Assembly (NCBI RefSeq): GCF_003014595.1
Contig: NZ_PYGK01000008.1
Coordinates: 1 to 64,000, forward strand
Source of the DNA: Chitinophaga ginsengisoli
GTDB taxonomy: Bacteria; Bacteroidota; Bacteroidia; Chitinophagales; Chitinophagaceae
Direction: 5' to 3'
DNA: 64,000 bases
Below are positions 62,760-64,000 of the stretch, piece after piece. The translations under genes and the position numbers were made by a program. The notes under the pieces are model-generated. The model was given only the letters and a program-made list of their open reading frames with translations. It did not search any database and was not told the DNA's origin. The number at the start of each line of letters is the position of its first letter. The first letter of the stretch is position 1.

Positions 62760-64000
62760 CTATCGAATAATTTTTTTCACACCATATAAACTGTCAAATA
62801 CAGCCGGGGAAGGAAAAGGGACGGAGTAAAGCGACCCATTTTCCTGATCTGTAAACCACAGTTGTTCCTGGTTAGGGCTTAGCTGGCCCGCAAAAGGCCT
62901 AAGTAAAGGTGCGCCGATTGCGATGGCCACCGGACTACCGCCTCCATCCGGGTAAATCCAGACAGACCCATGCCCTTTAGCGTTGTCCAGCGTGAACCGG
63001 TCATATATCCTGTTGCCAGTACCAGCTGTCCGTCCAGATACAGCCGAAGATAATCCCCTTTCCCTTGCACCTCCATAATTGTTATCGGCTAACATCATTC
63101 CGCGGTCTATATCTTTAGGTAAAGAAAAAAAGTAAGGCGGGAGCAGAACGCAGTGGAATCTGGGTGGTTCCACACGTGTGCCCGGGCCGGGATCTATGAT
63201 GATGTCCTCCAATTTTACTTCCTTTTTGCTTGGATATCCAGGTCTATACACATTTGAAAAACTGGCTACTGGGAATGTAGCCACATCCGTGGGCCCATCG
63301 TCGGTGATGATCTTAGTACCATTGTCGCCATACACACGAACGTTGTCATCGCTTTTAATATATCCCAGATTAATTCCGTCTGATAATCCATCGATGGTCA
63401 GTGTTACATCTCCCCGTTCGGTAAAGGTAGTTCTGACCGGCTCTGAAAGTAATGGTTTTTTAGGATCAAGTATCTTCAAAATCCACTGGTCTGAAGTTCT
63501 TGGTGGTGAAAAGCCTGGTTTTCTTGGTTCCCCATTATCCGGTACGCCCGAGTCGGTATCGCTAATAGTCAACTCTCCAGGAATCACTGAACAGATCCCG
63601 CTAAGGGAAGTAAAGGGCGCACCTTGGCGTAGTAAGATGGGTTGTGCTTTTGCCACCATTTTAATATTTTCTGCGGCAAGAGGTATAGCGAATATCGCTG
63701 AGGTTGGAAATGAATAACCAGGATTCATTGGGTCCTGTCTTACCGGGCCAGCACAGGGATCAGTTATATATATATAATCTCCGACTACTGCCACCCCAGT
63801 TGGACATTTGAATGGCTTTTGTTCCCATAACACAACCGGTTCGCCGGCAGAGCCATCCGGTAATACCGGCAGAATAAAAACTTTAGCCCCTTCTCCAGTA
63901 AAGGTACCTGCTGAATTTGCTTTTCCTTGATCTGTTACTACCAGCACTTTTTGGCCTCCGATTTTTGTTGGGAACACCCATTCGGCACTATACAGAAAAC
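62760..64000 (-). CDS. Beta-propeller-like protein, partial at window edge
   Basis: At least 413 residues; the frame stays open to the window end (a GTG at 63977 is the first in-frame candidate, but FLYSAEW is encoded upstream of it without a stop). Repeating GVAVVGDYIYITDP, WVYPDGGG-like and EQLWFTDQENGSLYSVPF motifs fit an NHL/SMP-30-type six-bladed beta-propeller. Tandem TDxxNGxIY-like turns support this. Likely secreted; the signal would be outside the window. Ligand unknown. Confidence 0.65.
   Translation of the reverse strand, partial: FLYSAEWVFPTKIGGQKVLVVTDQGKANSAGTFTGEGAKVFILPVLPDGSAGEPVVLWEQKPFKCPTGVAVVGDYIYITDPCAGPVRQDPMNPGYSFPTSAIFAIPLAAENIKMVAKAQPILLRQGAPFTSLSGICSVIPGELTISDTDSGVPDNGEPRKPGFSPPRTSDQWILKILDPKKPLLSEPVRTTFTERGDVTLTIDGLSDGINLGYIKSDDNVRVYGDNGTKIITDDGPTDVATFPVASFSNVYRPGYPSKKEVKLEDIIIDPGPGTRVEPPRFHCVLLPPYFFSLPKDIDRGMMLADNNYGGARERGLSSAVSGRTAGTGNRIYDRFTLDNAKGHGSVWIYPDGGGSPVAIAIGAPLLRPFAGQLSPNQEQLWFTDQENGSLYSVPFPSPAVFDSLYGVKKIIR

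Overview
This window is from a Bacteroidota chromosome, most likely Chitinophaga or a close Chitinophagaceae relative. This is inferred from the SusC/SusD pair with an N-terminal STN domain, the FecR anti-sigma/ECF sigma pair, a T9SS-type C-terminal sorting domain, AT-rich intergenic DNA without clear Shine-Dalgarno sites, and the mix of AraC, HxlR and LytTR regulators. No rRNA, tRNA or CRISPR array was found. The left end is accessory DNA, the middle holds RiPP and mobile-element material, and 48.8-59.7 kb is an ordinary detoxification and regulator region.

1-5 kb: a tightly coupled three-gene operon (NdpA-like protein, C-terminally membrane-anchored protein, membrane-anchored adenosine deaminase-like enzyme). 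It lies between two flank motifs that recur, diverged, around a second small cargo (P-loop NTPase) at 28 kb. 5-21 kb: an AraC-like fragment, FecR and ECF sigma on the minus strand; an AraC regulator, MauE, thioredoxin-like lipoprotein and class III-like lanthipeptide synthetase (LanKC type) followed by four Cys-containing small peptides on the plus strand; then a TlpA-like reductase, SusD and SusC on the minus strand. I read this as one locus that makes, oxidatively matures and moves or senses a peptide. Its peptide genes have multiplied by duplication, with a repeated structured leader and a decayed reductase copy between them.

21-37 kb: a GT-C-like membrane protein, a glycoside hydrolase/calcineurin-phosphatase fusion, an IS21 element lacking istB joined to an IS66 remnant that interrupted a paralogous gene, immunity-like small proteins, a CheB-CheR-PAS protein next to a PAS histidine kinase and response regulator, and a stomatin/NfeD pair. 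37-48 kb: a glycine-zipper lipoprotein with a small membrane protein, a T9SS cargo protein, an unfamiliar small-gene group, a LytTR regulator with a broken copy, and a DnaT/DnaC-like replication module beside a 102-bp near-perfect palindrome and iteron-like repeats. 48.8-59.7 kb: short-chain dehydrogenases, alpha/beta hydrolases, an MBL hydrolase, NmrA-type proteins and their Crp, TetR, HxlR and AraC regulators, with palindromic operators visible for TetR and HxlR. 59.8-62.3 kb: a three-gene operon with a CHAT-like protease candidate and an EACC1-like small protein, resembling a conflict system. The window ends inside a beta-propeller-like protein.

Strongest candidates for something undescribed: the LanKC/peptide/SusCD locus, the NdpA-like/membrane/deaminase operon with its recurring flanks, the CHAT-like/EACC1-like operon, and the palindrome-iteron-DnaC-like module. 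All functional assignments are by reading motifs; no database search was possible.
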